DNA from: Delphinapterus leucas
Lineage: Eukaryota > Chordata > Mammalia > Artiodactyla > Monodontidae
Reading direction: 5' to 3'
Assembly (NCBI RefSeq): GCF_002288925.2
Contig: NW_022098036.1
Coordinates: forward strand, 45,325,204 to 45,389,203
DNA length: 64,000 nt
The notes below the pieces were generated by a model. The model saw only the letters and a list, made by a program, of their open reading frames with translations. It was not told where the DNA came from and did not search any database. The position numbers were made by a program, and so were the translations under genes. Positions 34,591 through 58,989 of this stretch are shown one piece after another; within the stretch, counting starts at the first letter, position 1, and the number at the start of each line of letters is the position of its first letter.

Positions 34591-37500
34591 CTTGGTGTAT
34601 TTTAAGTGTTTATATTTAACAAATGAAAACTTTTAGCATAAATAGGCAATAATATAGTGATAATCACAAAACACCTATAGGTATTTTTATGAACTACAAA
34701 ATTTAAGAATTTTATAAATGTAAGACTGGGATTAAAGGAGTCTCCCAGCCCCAGGGTGCAGATGACTTTAGGAGGATGGGTGCAAGTAAGAGGCCCCCCA
34801 GGAGGCTTGGGCATGACCTACAAAGGCCTCAGAGAAGTGGCACAGAAATGTCCCATTCTTAGATACAGGAGTCGCAGAGGCCCGCTTGCCTTGGCCAGAG
34901 GGAGCGCCGTTCTAGCATTCTGAGGTCCAGGAGTGCAGACCCACCTGGACAAGCCCAGGGGACAGGAATCCTGGAGGGATCAGTGTCTGAGGCGTCCACC
35001 GGAGGGCAGTGTGGTAACTCAGAGGACAGGACTCCAGTGCCCCCTTTGCTTCCTCCTGCAGACCCTCTGTCCTTCCACTCCCTCTTCCTTCCTGGAGTTA
35101 TTCGAGGACTGTTCACCAACCCCCAGCACAGGCACAGACGACGGAAACTGACTTTTCCCTCTCTGCAGCTGGAAGACTAAGGCTTGTCATCCTGTCGCGC
35201 CCATAGTCCCACCCATTTAAGTACAGGTGTCCTGGGTTGAAGCGTGGAAAGTGGAAAGGGGGAAGGGACAGGCCGGTGGTGTCCTTGGCCCTGAGCGTTG
35301 CTGGCTTTGCCCCCACCTTTCGGTTCTCCGGGCTTGGCTTGCAGTGCCAACACCGAGCACGAGGGGGCGCTACCACCCTGCAAACCCTCCCCAGCGGTCT
35401 CTGCTGCAGAAGGGGCTGCGCCCAGACAGAGAGGATGGGGTGGGCGTTGCTCTGGGCCCCTTCTCCAGCTTTCCTCCACCCAGAGCTTATGTGCAGTTTC
35501 GTGCAGGCATGGGGTGGGGGTGAGGGACCTCTGGAGCACTGACCAGTAGAGTGGAGGAGGACTCTGGGGACACCTGGCATGGAGCTTAGAGGAGTGAAGG
35601 GAGAAAGACCTTCCTGCTGGGTGCTCCAGGGTCCAGGTGCACGCTGTCCTGGGAGTGCAGCCTGGAGGATTGGTATTTCCAGAAGAGGTAGGCCAACACA
35701 ACCCAATACCAACCATTCCCTGATTAAGGGCAGGCTCTGGGATAGGGCTGGCACATAAGGAGGGGGTCTGTAGGGACAAAGCCATTGTTCTGGAGTTGCG
35801 AACCTCTTCCCTTGATATATTTTCTTTCTTTTTTGAACCTTTTAAAGATTGATATGAAATATACAGTAAAATTCAAAAAAAGTACTAAACTTAAATGTAC
35901 AGCTCAGTGATTTTTTTTAACCTATAAATTTACTATGTATACACGTGCTTATTACACGTGTATAGAATACTTCTGTATTCACAACTACAGCTGTTAACGT
36001 ATGTATATCACAGCTCTCACTGGCAATTCAAGTCAGTAAACATTTATTAAGGGGCTCCTGTGTGCCTAGCACCATCCGACTCTTTTGTAAGGAAGTGAGG
36101 ACAGAACATTCGGCTGGTGGCTGTGATGGGGTCAGTGGTATTATGAATCATAGTCATTCTTCGACAGAACTATACCACCCGTGCCTTGGAGGGCAACGGC
36201 TGCCTGTGTGATCTACCTGCAGTGCCCATATTTTTGGAATCCAAAATGGGAGCAATTGTCTGCTGTGTCTGTACATACAAACTCATGGAACCCCAGGGAG
36301 ATATCATCGGATCCAGGATGTTGGGTGAGGGCACAGAGCCAGGCACAGAGTGGCCAAGGAGAGCGTTTTTGGGAATTGATCTTGCTCTCTGGCCTGGTGC
36401 TACATGTCTCTGGAAGCTGGGCGAAGGGAGAAGTCTTTGACCATAGGCTGGATCAAAATGAGCTGGAGCCTGTCACATGCGTGTGAATCCGCTGGGCCCT
36501 TCGGAGGCACCCATCTTTCCCCTGCTTTGTGGTCAGCCTGGCCTTGCTCCACCCAGACCCCATCCTGCCTCAAATCGGGGAAGTGCCCCTAGCGGGAAAT
36601 CAAGTGAGTGGGCAGGATGTGACCCATGGTGAGGCAGCTTCCAGACGTGGCCCAGTCCCTGAGTCAATGAGCTACTTCAGGCTCTCTGAGGAAGTGCTTC
36701 TTCCAGGTCACTACAATGTGGACACCTCTCCTTTCCCCTCTACTGCCCCTCCCTATCCAGGTGTGGGTCTTTGGGCGCAGGAAACTGGTCTCCTCCTCCT
36801 CTAAGCCACGAAGGCCCATTGGAGGAATAAGGGACCCTGCGGAGACCTGGTCTCAGCCTGGAGGCAGGGAAAGCTGCTCCCTTGGGGTGTGGTGACGGCC
36901 CTGGCCTGGGGTGCCCGATCCATCCTGTCGTGGAACCCCGGGCTCCAGGCCTGCTGAGGGACAGAGGAGGACAGAGGGGGCTGGGCCTGGCTGGGGAAGG
37001 CTGGCCTGGAAGGCACCCAGCTGCGGCCCTGGGCCAGGGTGGAAAGTATGTGTGTGAGCTCATTTGGAAGGTGGCTTCTGGCCAGTCAGGCCTGCCTCCT
37101 TTCCAGGCCTTGGCTGCCCAGCCCCCTCGAAGAAGGCTGCCTCTGGGTCTCCCCAGTCTCCCAAGACTGTCTGAGTGAGGAAGGCAGAGACCCACAGGCT
37201 AGGTGACGGATGGGAGTTGCTCTCCTAAAGGAGGTGAATTCGGATTTGGGGCGGTGGGTTGGATGGGGGTACAGGGACTTCAGAACAATGGAGCAACCTC
37301 ACCTGGGGTTCCCCGGGGCCTTAAGGAATGGGAAAGGCCCTGAAAGCCTCCCCCTCCTGCCAGGCCCCTGCCTCAGACATTCACCACCCAAATCCCTCCC
37401 CCAGCTTCTGCCTTTGTCCCATTCACTTCCTCTGGCTTCTGAGTCCTATGCCTCCTCCATCCCCTTAGAATACCTGTTCCTGCCCCCAAGAAGGAAGGTG

Positions 37501-37714
37501 ACTCCTGGCCTGGCCAAGAGGACTCCTGAGGAAGAGCCCTTCTCCCCTGTGCTACCGCTCCTGCGACACAGCACAGCAGGCAAGCACACACATGCTGACA
37601 GATTCCACAGAACACACACTGCCATGCAGACACCCAGCTACATGGAGTCCACAATGGAAGAGACCCTCAAGAGACATGGTCAGAATCTGCCTGTACAGGA
37701 AAAAATGTCAGACA

Positions 37715-37800
37715 GACCTGGGTTTTAATTTTGGGCTACTGAGCTGTGAGCTTGAGCAAGTCTTATCTGGGCCTCAGTTTCTGCATCTGTAAAATGGGGC
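37715..37800 (+). repeat. MIR SINE fragment
   Basis: Forward MIR core: GGCCTCAGTTTCTGCATCTG followed by TAAAATGGGG. Confidence 0.75.
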
Positions 37801-39944
37801 AATGTTTGTGCTTTCCCACCACCTCCCCTTAGCTGGAAAGGGAAGTGGGAATACAGAGGGTAAACAAAGGACTGGGAAGGCTGTCAGATTGTGGGGAGAT
37901 GGGGCCCAGGAGAAGGACACGGAAGGACCAGCAGAGCTGGCCAGATTGTACGTGGGGGTCACTCCGCTCAGTCCCCTCTCCTCTAGAGAGTCCAGCTCCT
38001 CTTAGATCTTCCCCTCCCTTCCCATCCCGTGGACCCAGCACCTGGCTGGCAGCCTTGCGGGCATGGGCCCAGCTGGTGGCAGGAGCCCTGAGAAGGGAGT
38101 CGATGTCAAGGGCGTCCATGGCTCCCCCAAATGTGTGGGGTGCAGTGATGGGCAGAGTATAGTCCAATTTCCTGAGAGCCCGCTTCCCTGGGTTCTGCCC
38201 AAACCTCCTTGCAGATTCCCCTTGGCTCCCTCCTGGCTGCTCTAACTCACATGTGCTGCTTTCGAATAAAGGAACTTGGAACCATAGAAACTGGGTCAGG
38301 CCCAATGGACAAAGCAGGGTAGGGCCAGTGAAAGCAATATTTGCAGGTCTCCTGGGGCCTTCTGCTCTCTCCTCACCCAGCCTGGCCTGGTGGTTCACTC
38401 AGCTGGGGCCCGGTGGGGTCCCCGGGGCAGCCTCACTGGGCTGGATCCCTCAGACCCAAGGCATGTCAGAAGCACGGGACCTTGCAGCCTTCACCCTGCA
38501 ATTCTCCCAGCCTGTGAAGCCTCTTCCACCTCTTCCCCCTTTGTCTCTGGTCCTCCATTCCCATCTCTCCCCCTTGGCTTCAGAGAGAATCTTGTGATTC
38601 CAGAATCAGGGCCAAACAATTTCCTCGTGATGGGGAAACCACACTCCAGACGCCAGAGCCCTAGGCTCCCTCTCCTCTTCCCTCTGGCAGTCCCCCTCCC
38701 CACGCTCCTCCACTGGCTCCAGCTGTGTTTTGCAGAACTCCCACTGGATAACATCTGTAATTGCCTCCAGATGTGGGCCACAAAAACACAAAAGGGCCAT
38801 GAGCTCATCTCTGAGCTCCTTGCCACACGGCTCGGGCCCTACCACCCCCAGATGCCCCTGACTTCTCAGGGTCCCCATCCCCTCCAGTGAGGGTGGCGGG
38901 GAGGTGGTGTCCAACTCCACGGAGACACACAGGCCCTGCCAAACAGCTGTTGGGCAGGAGAGGCGCAGGAGGCCAGGCATAAGGTCAGGGTTCCTGGCTG
39001 GCAGGAAGGGGGGGTACCCCTTCTGCCAAAGCAATCACACCAGCCAGCCCTGACTAACAGCTGCATCAAACGCCTGGCTTAGGCGGGGCCAGGCCTCTAG
39101 GAGGCAGGCCGTGGAGGGGGCCTGGGCTGGAGCCGGGAGGGAGCGAGGGCAGGGCTGAGGCAGGAAGGGAAGGAGGGGAGAAAGAGGGCTGCTCCCTTCA
39201 GCTGAGCTGACTCAGCAACTGAGCGATTGCTCCCTCCAGGCTGGTTTGGAGGAAGGGTGGGTCGACAGCCTGGGAACCCTGTCTGGGGCAGCAGTTTCTA
39301 AGGAAAGAGGAAACAAAGCCCTGTCATTCTGCCCTTCCAACCCGACCATCCTGCCTCTCCTGGGCAACTGGGGTGAGATCCCTGTTTTGCCAGAGATAGG
39401 CTGCTCCTAACTGGCCACGGGGCAACCTCTTTCTTTCCCCTCTGTTCCTTCTGCCCCTGCAGGGGAGCCCCAGGCCTGGGAGAGGCTGAGATCCTGAGGG
39501 CTGGGGAGAAGGGCCTGTCCCCTGCTTCCCGCCCAAGCCCGAGGCTCACTGTGATGGGGGAATCCCCCAGCAGCTGCGCGAGGCCTGAGCAAACGGAGGG
39601 TCTGCGGCTGGATCACACGACAGGGTAACGCAATCTAGGAAGATTTTCCGAGTGGCTTCCGCTTGGCCACTTCCTCTTGCTTTGCAGTCCTGGGCCTCAA
39701 AGGTAGCCTCGTAGGCCAGGTTGGGAGAGGGGAGCTGGCTGAGCTCTGCGGACAACTCGCCGGCCCCCGTGGAGTATGCCCTCCTCCCCATCTCTGGGCC
39801 CTGGATCCTTTTCGTCCACCGAGAATAAACATATTCCGTTATGTATGAAAAATACCAAAACCCCACCTCACGGAAAACACCGCACGGCCCTCCTGCTTCC
39901 CATTCCCCTCACAGCCACGTCCCAGGCACACAAACTGCAGCCAC

Positions 39945-41625
39945 ACGAGGAACGTGAAACACTGTTTATTCTTTGTGGAAAGGTTGAACAAGGTCGAAAA
40001 TGTCCTTAGAGGGCACTGACCCAGCCCCGCCCTGCAGGTTCCTGGGGTCGGACGCCTCTGCCCCACCCCCACCCCTCCCCATGCCCCTTGTTAACAAAAA
40101 GGAACGATTTGAAGGGAATTCATATATAATAATTATAATAAAAATATACATTAAACAAAACAAAAAACCCAAACAAGACAACTTCAGCCGGACTGCCAGC
40201 ACCGTTCACCGCACTCCTCCCACCCCTGACATCCCTCTCCGCTCACTGCCCCCACGTGGTCTCTCACTCTCCCAGGTCTCCGGGTACCAGGACCACCTTC
40301 GGCGGCCCAAGGAGACCTCAAATGGGTGGGCCGGGTGGGGAGGGGAGGGCAGGACACCTGTAGGAAGGGCTGGGGGGGTCGTCGGGAAGCGAGGGGCTAA
40401 CCTGACAAAATGCCCAGGCGCCTGCCCCTTCCCGGAGGCTGGCGGAGGCAGGCTGATCCTCGGCTCCCTAGCTAGGTGGCTGCTCTCATCAAGGTTCCGG
40501 GTCGCCAGTCCCCCATGTGTGCCCTCTCTGCTCCTTTCTCTGGCTCCCCGCCTTCCCCTCCGTGCGGTCTGATTGAAGCCAGGGCACCAAATGGGAGCAG
40601 GTGTGCCTTTCTCGGGCCCTTCCTGAGAGCTCCAATAAAACGTGCCCTCCCCCGGCTACCACAGCCCACCCTGTGGCGTCCCTGCCGGCCTGGCCTGCCC
40701 GGCCCCCCGCCATCCACTCCTGCTGCAACTCCCTGGTTTGCCTTTTGGTCCTGCCCTGTCCTCTCTGACTGCTCTGCCCCTGGGTCCCTACCCCAGCTGC
40801 CTGCATTTGAGTGAGGTTCTTTCTCTGTGGCCCCCAGGTTCACCCCCAGGACTCCTGGGGCCCACCCCGGTAGCTGCACCCCCTGGTCTCAGCTCTTCCA
40901 ACCTTGACATCCCCATCCGAGGCTAACGTTTGGGAGGGTGGGGCTGTCAAGGGTTTCTGCAGCCCCAGGTTAGTCCTTAATGGCTCAGGCTCCTTCCGTG
41001 GAAGTTCTTGGGGGCAGGTGGGGCAGAGGCGGATCTTGGTGGAGAGGACTGACCCTCTCTGAGCTTTCCTCCCAAGGTCTTAGGGTAGCTGAGCAGCCCT
41101 CACCCCCTCACTCTCTCAGGGTCTCCCCCTCACAACAAGATTAGATTTCTTTCAGCCAGAAAGAGTGGTGGGAGGCTGCCAATTGGGTACCCCCGGGGGC
41201 TTGCGGGGCTAGCGTGCCCAGAGACCCCTGAGGTCAGAGTTCAGAGGTTAAAGGTATGTCAGGGAATGGAAAAGGAGCAGATGACCCCATTTGACCTTTA
41301 CCAGCGAGGTCTGAGGGTCCTGCCTTCAAGTGCAGAGCCCGGACATTCAGATGGGGCTGAACACACACCAAGCCACGGGGGCCCCTGAGGGGCAGGGGCT
41401 GGGAGGCCAGCCCCTGCTCAGCCTCCGGGGGACCCATCTAAGGAAGAAGCAATGCCAGCGCGGAGGGGGGGAGAGGCCAGTCATGGGACAGAGAAGAAGG
41501 GACGTGGGGGGGGGGCTGGGGAGGGGGCTCGGGACCGGCGGGAGCAGCCCACCCACCACCACCTGCTGCCACTGGCCTTCAGAGGCAAAGTCCTCGTGGG
41601 AGGAGTGGGCGGGCGGCAGTGGGGG
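39945..41625 (-). other. MMP14: MMP14 3' UTR
   Basis: GC-rich non-coding sequence between the MMP14 stop and the AATAAA, with an A/T-rich patch at 40120-40170. The length of about 1.7 kb is what I would expect for MMP14. Open frames on the opposite strand here are shadows. Confidence 0.7.
39965..39970 (-). terminator. MMP14: MMP14 poly(A) signal AATAAA
   Basis: Canonical AATAAA on the minus strand, about 1.66 kb after the MMP14 stop. Cleavage is expected near 39945-39950. Confidence 0.75.
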
Positions 41626-50000
<8,375 letters not shown>

Positions 50001-50330
50001 GGTCCGCGACCTTCCGGGCAGCCGGGCCGTGCGGGCTCCGCGTAGGGGCCCAAGCCCTGGGGTCGCACCGCCACTCCCTCGGGGCGCCTTTTGTCTTCCG
50101 TAGGCACTGAATTTGGATTCCTAGAGCGCTGTCCGCTTGGAGATGAGGGGATTGTTCTTGAAAGCGCCTGTTTGCTCGTCCCCGCTTTCCCGTTTTTTGA
50201 TCTTTCTTCTGCTTAGTCTGCGAACTGGATGGCGAGCCCTCTCTCGCTCTCTCCTCTGGTCCCTCCCTTCTCCCACAGGCTCCCTCCGCCCCCGCCCCAA
50301 TGCCCTCCTTTCCCGGTGCGGACGTGGTTG

Positions 50331-52198
50331 TTTCAGTCTGAATCCAATTACAGCCAAGAGCAGGGTAAAAAAAAAAAAAACCTAAGTTGCCTTTCTGTGG
50401 TGGAGGCTGCCATCTGCAGGGGTTGAGGCCACAGCCGAGAGCGGGGGGCTTGGGGGGACTCAAGGGACGGGATGTGGGACACTTTCTCCTTCTAAGCATA
50501 TTTTGGGTGGCTTGATTCCTCTGCTTCCACCGTTCGTCTCACCTCCGTGAGAAGCACTGCGAAGCTCAGAGCCTGGGATGGTGGGGGCATCTTCCGTGTC
50601 CATGAGACCCGGTGTGCGGGGTCATCTGCTAGGGCCTGTGGCTCAACCGTATTGAAAATTGTGTCCCTTATTCTTGTCAGCCACCTCTGTCCCTACCCTA
50701 ACAAAAAATAATAATAAAAAAAGCAACAATAACGAAACCCAACTACCCACTGACAAATCCCACCACCACACTGGATCTGGGGGTCCTGTCCCTGGAGAAA
50801 GACGAATGCGCCCCCTTTTTTATTGTCCTTTGCAATCTGCTGCCCCTTGAACTAGAACTGGCTGGGGAGGAAAGGAGTGCAAGGCCATGAAACGCGGGGA
50901 AAGGCAAATCAAGTTTGGTGAAACTGCAGAAAAGAGAGAATGGGAGTCAGGCCTACGGGGGTTTAGTTCCCGCTCTATACCGGAAAAGGAGATAATCCCT
51001 GAAAGAGTATAATCTCCTCCTTCAGGGGCTGACTAGACTCTGAGAACAAAAGGTGGAGGTATGAAGGGAAGGGGGAGGGCAGGCTAGAGCTGATGGTGGG
51101 AAAGGGAGACAGATAAGAGGCTGAGGGCTAGATCTGGAAAAGCAACACAACAGAGTCAGGAAAAGTGTGGGACACAGAAAACCCAACCATCAGCGAAATC
51201 TAAGATCCAGGAACTGCATTGGTCAGCGAAGAGAGGAAGGAGGGGGGGGGGGGGGGCGGAGAAGAAGGGAGGGAAAGAAAGCAAGGGAAGGAATAAAGGA
51301 GGCTGGACAGAAATTATGTCAGGTAGGAAGTTCCAGAAATCCTAGAGATAAAAGAACTGTCACATTATTTGTGGCAGGAGAATGGAAGAAAAGCCCAGTG
51401 CTCAGTATTGTAATGGGAGCAAAGGTCCTTTTTCCCTCAGAATCCATGGGAGGAGCCATGATCAATAAAATGAAAGGTTTTCCTGGGGCCTGTGCAGCTA
51501 ACAGATCTGTGGGAAGTATATGGTGGCTATTAGGTACCTATTCCACAGTCACTGTTTGGGGGCTGAGCACCGCAGGGCTCCCCTGCACAAGTGGGGGTTG
51601 GGAAGTACAGGCCTCTCTCCAACCAACCTCTGCAATTCAGTCAGAACCACAGAAACCTCAGGATCCCACTCTTCAGCAGAACATGCAACACCCAAGTCTG
51701 CTGTTCCCGTGTCAGCCTTCCCAGTGGGAGTATCCTCTAGGGCCATGTATCTGAAGTTTACAAAAACTGATACCAGTTGCTTGCCAAAAAGTGGATCTCA
51801 GCTGGAAAGCCTTTTTCATCAAAACATTTATTAATGCGTAACTGCATGAGGCCTGAACTCTGTATGGGCTGTTAAAAGCTTTAGTGTGTGGCTAAAGCCA
51901 GGGAAACTGTTGCCCTCTTTTTCATGTTTGCAGAGCAGCAAAGTTGGGCCAGTCCTATGGCCTGCAAAAGAGGGGGTCAATACCCCCGAGCAAGATTCTG
52001 CTGAACCGGAATGGAACTGTGGTGAGGGCACTGTGCCAACACTTCCAGGCAGTGATCTTACAGCCTGTTCTTCCTGGTGTCCATCCTCTTTTGCCCTGAA
52101 GACAGATGGGGAACATAAAGACTTTCTTCTGGCTGGGATGACACATCTAGGTGACAGAAAAGAAAGCCAGAGACAGGCCGGGGGAGACAGGAGTTGCT
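50331..52198. other. Spacer between MMP14 and MRPL52
   Basis: No gene is seen. An uninterrupted run of 15 G lies at 51242-51256 in a purine-rich stretch. Open frames such as 51167-51754 carry no recognisable protein and are of the length expected by chance. Confidence 0.65.
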
Positions 52199-52200
52199 TT

Positions 52201-55387
<3,187 letters not shown>

Positions 55388-55510
55388 GCTGAAGAGCCGA
55401 ACCGGAAGTGGGCGTGACCTCCTGGCCACGCCCCGACGCCGCGCGGGAAGCCGGGAGTCGCCATCTTGAATCTGGTTTTCAATCAAGGGCCGCGCCATCT
55501 TGGCTCATCG
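55388..55510. promoter_or_regulatory. Bidirectional promoter MRPL52 / presumed SLC7A7
   Basis: A CpG-rich, TATA-less block lies just upstream of the MRPL52 ATG. It has an ETS site ACCGGAAGTG (55401-55410) and two identical YY1-type motifs GCCATCTTG (55460-55468 and 55494-55502). In human the MRPL52 start lies within about 100 bp of the farthest SLC7A7 start, head to head, as I recall. Confidence 0.6.
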
Positions 55511-55550
55511 TACGGAAAAGAGGGACAAAACTGCTTCCAGGGATTTTTGG
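55470..55550 (+). other. SLC7A7: Candidate first non-coding exon of SLC7A7
   Basis: A strong donor TTTTTGG|GTGAGA lies at 55550/55551, downstream of the shared promoter on the plus strand. Position and direction fit the longest human SLC7A7 transcript. The 5' border is a guess. No coding part of SLC7A7, a y+L amino acid transporter subunit, is inside the window. Confidence 0.4.
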
Positions 55551-55839
55551 GTGAGAACGGTCGTTCAGCGGATGCATTCTCAGTGGTGGTTACAACCGTG
55601 CGCAAGTCGCCTGCGCCCAGACTAAACCGTTCCGAACTGTTTCCCCCCACCCCCCCCCCCATTGCCCAGCAGCGGTCTCTAGTCCTTTGAAATTTATTCT
55701 TTTATATCAGTTGAGTAACATCCACGTGACCGCATTCTGTCTTCTGGCATCACTGTAACATATTTCCTCCAGCCTAAGAGTCAAATTTAGAGTGAATCAG
55801 AAAATGTGGGTTTCAGTTCTCATTTATCAAACGAAATTG

Positions 55840-56115
55840 AAGAACTTGTATGTGATAAGCACTGTATTCGGTGTGGAGAGCAGAGCAGACGTCCCTATTC
55901 AGATAGAGCTCCTAGTCTAGAGAGAGATGAAGATAAATAATCATACACATTACTGTAATATTACAGCTGAGATGAATGCTGGGAAGGGAAGTAGGTGCTG
56001 CTTGTGAGCATATGATGGGAACGATCTGGAGTAGGCTGTCTAATAAGGCTTTCTTGAGGAAGAGGTATTGGAGCTAACATCTGATTCCATTTTTATAAGA
56101 GCTACCACCACACAC
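55840..56115 (-). repeat. L2-type LINE fragment (tentative)
   Basis: Wording such as ATAAGCACTGTATTCGGTG and TTTCTTGAGGAAGAGGTATT follows the reversed 3' part of L2. Strongly diverged. Confidence 0.45.
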
Positions 56116-56210
56116 TGTATAATATAATCCTCGCAAAAACCTTGTGAGGTAGGTAGTAGTAAGTGGCAAACCCAGATCCGTGGCTTCTTCCCTCTTTCTT
56201 TTATCACTCA

Positions 56211-56631
56211 CAGACATACTTTTATTGTGCTTTGCAGGTATTGCATTTTTTACAAATTAAAGGTTTGTGGCAATCTTGCATAGAGCAAGTCTATCAGTGC
56301 CAGATTTTCAAACAGCATTTGTTCTCTTTGTGCCTTTGTGTCACATTTTGGTAATGCTTGAAATATTTCAAGCTTTGGCATTATTATTTGTTATGGTGAT
56401 CTGTGATCTTCGATGTTGCTATTGTAATTGTTTTGGCATTTTTTTAGCAATAAGATATTTTTCGAATAAGGTATGTACTTTTGTTTTTAGACATAATGCT
56501 ATTGCACACTTTTAATAGACTATAATATAGTGTAAACATAATTTTACATGTACTGGGAAACTAAAAAATTCCTGTGACTCACTTTATTGTGATATTTGCT
56601 TTATTGTGGTGGTTAGCTCCAAGGTATGCCT
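56211..56631 (+). mobile_element. Tigger1-derived non-autonomous DNA transposon
   Basis: The ends CAGACATACTTTTATTGTG and AAGGTATGCCT correspond to Tigger1 terminal inverted repeats. Left-end sequence (AAGGTTTGTGGCAATC, TTGTTATGGTGATCTGTGATC) runs straight into right-end sequence (TTTTTTAGCAATAAGATATTT), so the transposase part is deleted. Confidence 0.85.
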
Positions 56632-57469
56632 TACTTGCCCTTGGGGAAGTCATTTATCCCTAATTTCTTCATTGAAGAAAAAGCTTAAAATATATCACAT
56701 TTATGAAAACATTTTAAGAACGATAAGGTAAGTGAAAGTGCTTTATAAATGGTGAAGCTCCTACAAAAGTGGCCATTACTCTTGTGCTAGGCTATAGACA
56801 CTTAAACACATGCTGACTGGGGGAACCTGAGGGAGTGGTGTAATGGCCTATCTGGAAGTTTATCGTTTCCTTCTGCAGGACTGGGAAGTTTTTCCACAGG
56901 AGGTGGCTCTGAACTGTGCTTTGAAAGAGGGGAAGGGTGGGTCCTGGTTTAAGAAGTAAAAGCAGCTGTTTTGATAACAATAAGAATGGTATAGGGGAGG
57001 GCTGAACTAGAAGAAGGGATGGGAATAAAAGAACCTTGGCTGTAAGCCAACGGATGGACCCAAAAAACTAAGCAAGGGAAGTAAGACAATAGAGTACCAT
57101 TACCATTTTACATGTGTACACTTAATTTTCAGTTATCAAAACACTTCTGTATAAATGACACAAAACACTTCTTTATAAATTTTCATAATAAACCCGTAAA
57201 ATAGATAAGACAGACCAGGAAGCAATCACTGTAGAGATAGCTTGTAATTTTCAGAGATCAGGAAATTGAACCAAAATGTGGCTGTGGATTTATTGTTTTA
57301 CAGTTGCAATAATGACTGAGTAACACCTTTCCCAGGCTAGACTCCATGTGCCTTTGGCTGGTTCTGAGATGGACAGCTGAGGCAGACAGCACTGCAATCC
57401 CATTACATAATTTACAGTTGGAGAATCACGTAGTAGGAGCCAAGGGCTGGAAAAATAACGTCGGTGTCA

Positions 57470-58075
57470 ACATTCAAGATTCGTAGGAAAGATGAAAGGC
57501 TGGCACTACTATCAACACTATATAAAGGAGTTGAACCAGCAACACTCCTCTATCTTTTAGTAGCTCACACACTATGGGTGCAAAATCATGAAAAAGGCCA
57601 CGTGCATTAAGGGGAACAAATAATGTGGACAATATTAACTCCACATGCAGAACTGAACACATGCACTAATTTAATAGCCGTGGGAGTCAAGGAGCCAGAG
57701 CTGGAGGACTTTGGGGCAAATGGGAATCTTGATCTGTAAAACTGGGAAAACTGGGAGGGGAAAGGTCTTTGGAAGGAAGATGAGTTCAGCCTTTGATGTG
57801 GTTAGAGTGATGTGGCAGGGGGGACAATCCATGGATTGGAAATCCATGGGTTGGAAATATGGGTTAGGATTTTGAGAGGGAGAGAGAAAGAGAACTCTAG
57901 TGCTGACAGCTAACATCATCAGCATTCTCAGGGACCTCATGGAACACTGTTGCAGGGGAGTGGGTCTGGCACTAGGACAGCGCTCTTCAATGACTTCATC
58001 GACTCTAAACCACAGGAAAGCGGTTTCATCATCCCCTAACTGAATGTCTTTCAGCCTCTGGGCTTCATCTGGCAA
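57470..58075 (-). repeat. Open frame over an L2-like segment, unresolved
   Basis: A 134-codon minus-strand frame lies at 57671-58075. Its second half (about 57670-57860) looks like L2-type text (GGCTGAACTCATCTTCC). The first 30 residues, with GDDETAFLWFRVDEVIEE, look protein-like but match nothing I know. It is probably not an active gene. Confidence 0.35.
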
Positions 58076-58989
58076 AGGCTAGAGTTAACAATGGTGGGAA
58101 GCATCCGGAATCTGAGCTTCATGTCTTTCCTCTGTTACTTAAACTCCTTTGCCTCTCCAGGGCATCACAGCCTGCATTTGGCTTTAACACATTGTTGTCC
58201 ATTCATGTTTTCATCCAACATGTTTATTCAAATATCCTTCTGTCAGGTCTGTATACAGTAATTTTTGTACAAGTGCACTGGGCACGTTGGTGCTTTTTAA
58301 ACTGTTGTGATGAATAATGATGATGTTGGAGAAAGAACATTAAGTGAAGGTGACTCTGGGTAGCTAATTCCACCTCATTTTGCAACCTCGTCCCCTTTTT
58401 GCATACCGTGACTAAATTCTGAGGTTGAAGAAGAGCGAACTATTTGGGAAGTGTCTTATTTCCTGTTCCTTCATTGGCTTCCTCCTTAGGACCGCTCAAA
58501 AAAGATCAAAATCACTGTCACTCCATGCAAGAACTGTGGGAACTGACAGCTATAAACCACCCACTCACACAATACATTGCTTTGCATATTATTTCCTTAT
58601 TACTTACATAATTTATTGTAACATATTCCTTTTCTTTTCCCATGGCTGTCAAATCTCTGCTGAATCAGTACAGGCTAAATTCTGTGTTAAATGACCCAGC
58701 TTCAGGATGGGTAAATTATGACCTCGGGCTACGCTCTTTTTTTCTCGCCTGGTAGCTGGGAAGTCTCTTAAGCTGTGTGCCTTTCCACCAGACTGGTCTT
58801 GAAGGTGGGTGGTTCTCTATGAATCTCTGCAGAGTGGCTTTAAAAGATGCCAAAGCTGGACTGTCCATAAAGTCTACTAAAGGAAATTGTATTATTTACA
58901 AGTCATCTTTTAGGTTTAATACGTGGTGAAACATTTTCACATCCCTTTCCTTGAATTAGTCCAGCAACTTCCTCTTTTATTGGTCCACT

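Larger units (their letters stand above)
29131..39944. other. Intergenic region between LRP10 and MMP14
   Basis: No gene is recognised in this 10.8-kb stretch. It holds CHR SINEs at 30745, 31262, 34033 and 34273, an MLT1 element, MIRs and an L2 end. The GC-richer part 34860-39300 shows no repeat I can name except a MIR piece at 37715-37800. It may hold enhancers but shows no gene model. Confidence 0.65.
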
